DNA of 14,197 bases from positions 1,172-15,368 of the forward strand of contig PKXI01000295.1 of NCBI GenBank assembly GCA_003133425.1. The letters run 5' to 3'. Shown piece by piece: positions 14,163 through 14,197 of this stretch. A model generated the notes under the pieces. The model worked only from the letters and a program-made list of their open reading frames with translations. It was not told the DNA's origin and searched no databases. Every line of letters starts with the position of its first letter. The first letter of the stretch is position 1. The translations under genes and the position numbers were made by a program. The DNA is from Acidobacteriaceae bacterium (GTDB lineage Bacteria > Acidobacteriota > Terriglobia > Terriglobales > Acidobacteriaceae).

Positions 14163-14197
14163 TTGCTCGCAGCCGGTTCGCGAAATTGGATTGCCTG

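Larger units (their letters stand above)
13758..14197. other. Upstream region of the DUF362 gene to the window edge, no gene seen
   Basis: 440 bp. Contents: the ribosome site at 13767-13772; inverted repeat 13875-13892; inverted repeat 13893-13922; small hairpin CCCTC / GAGGG (13955-13968); A-rich stretch around 14044-14060; T/A-rich inverted repeat TTTTTG / CAAAAA (14068-14082); direct repeats of CGATTTCCAG (14086-14095, 14117-14126); and hairpin GGCTCC / GGAGCC (14146-14162). The plus-strand frames at 13853-14130 have no ribosome site and low-complexity products, so I do not call them. No convincing promoter was found for the DUF362 gene. Confidence 0.6.

Overview
This window looks like a chromosomal segment of a Gram-negative Acidobacteriota (Terriglobia-like) bacterium. 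That assignment is inference from four things: a GWxTD-domain protein beside a carboxypeptidase-regulatory-like outer-membrane barrel, Tat-exported DUF362 and sugar-isomerase-like proteins, a GH106/GH35-type glycan locus, and intergenic hairpin repeats of a style I associate with that phylum. No rRNA, tRNA, CRISPR array, transposase, integrase or phage gene was recognised.

Left part (1-6013, all minus strand): a probable five-gene operon read right to left. The order is a secreted GH35-like beta-galactosidase (DUF5597 type), a Tat-signal TIM-barrel sugar isomerase of the hydroxypyruvate isomerase type, a zinc medium-chain polyol/sugar dehydrogenase, a short-chain dehydrogenase whose start overlaps the previous stop by one base, and a GH106 alpha-L-rhamnosidase-like lipoprotein that runs off the left edge. 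Gaps are 52-57 bp, or an overlap. The set suggests removal of rhamnose and galactose from plant cell-wall polysaccharide (rhamnogalacturonan or arabinogalactan type), followed by oxidation and isomerisation of the sugars. The substrate is not proven by sequence. No transporter or regulator lies in the window.

Middle (6176-9723, minus strand): a GWxTD-domain secreted protein, preceded by a good sigma70-type promoter, followed by a plug-less outer-membrane barrel protein with an N-terminal carboxypeptidase-regulatory-like domain. They probably form a cell-envelope pair of unknown role.

Right-middle (10069-12320, plus strand): a MacA-like membrane-fusion adaptor and a MacB/LolD-type ABC ATPase, divergent from the GWxTD gene across a 345-bp spacer. 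A 19-bp palindrome sits just upstream of the adaptor. The expected FtsX-type permease is absent. In its place is a 357-bp gene-free stretch of stacked palindromic and direct repeats.

Right end (12678-13757, minus strand): a Tat-exported DUF362 protein, convergent with the ABC ATPase. Its 440-bp upstream region to the window edge holds several inverted and direct repeats and no credible gene.
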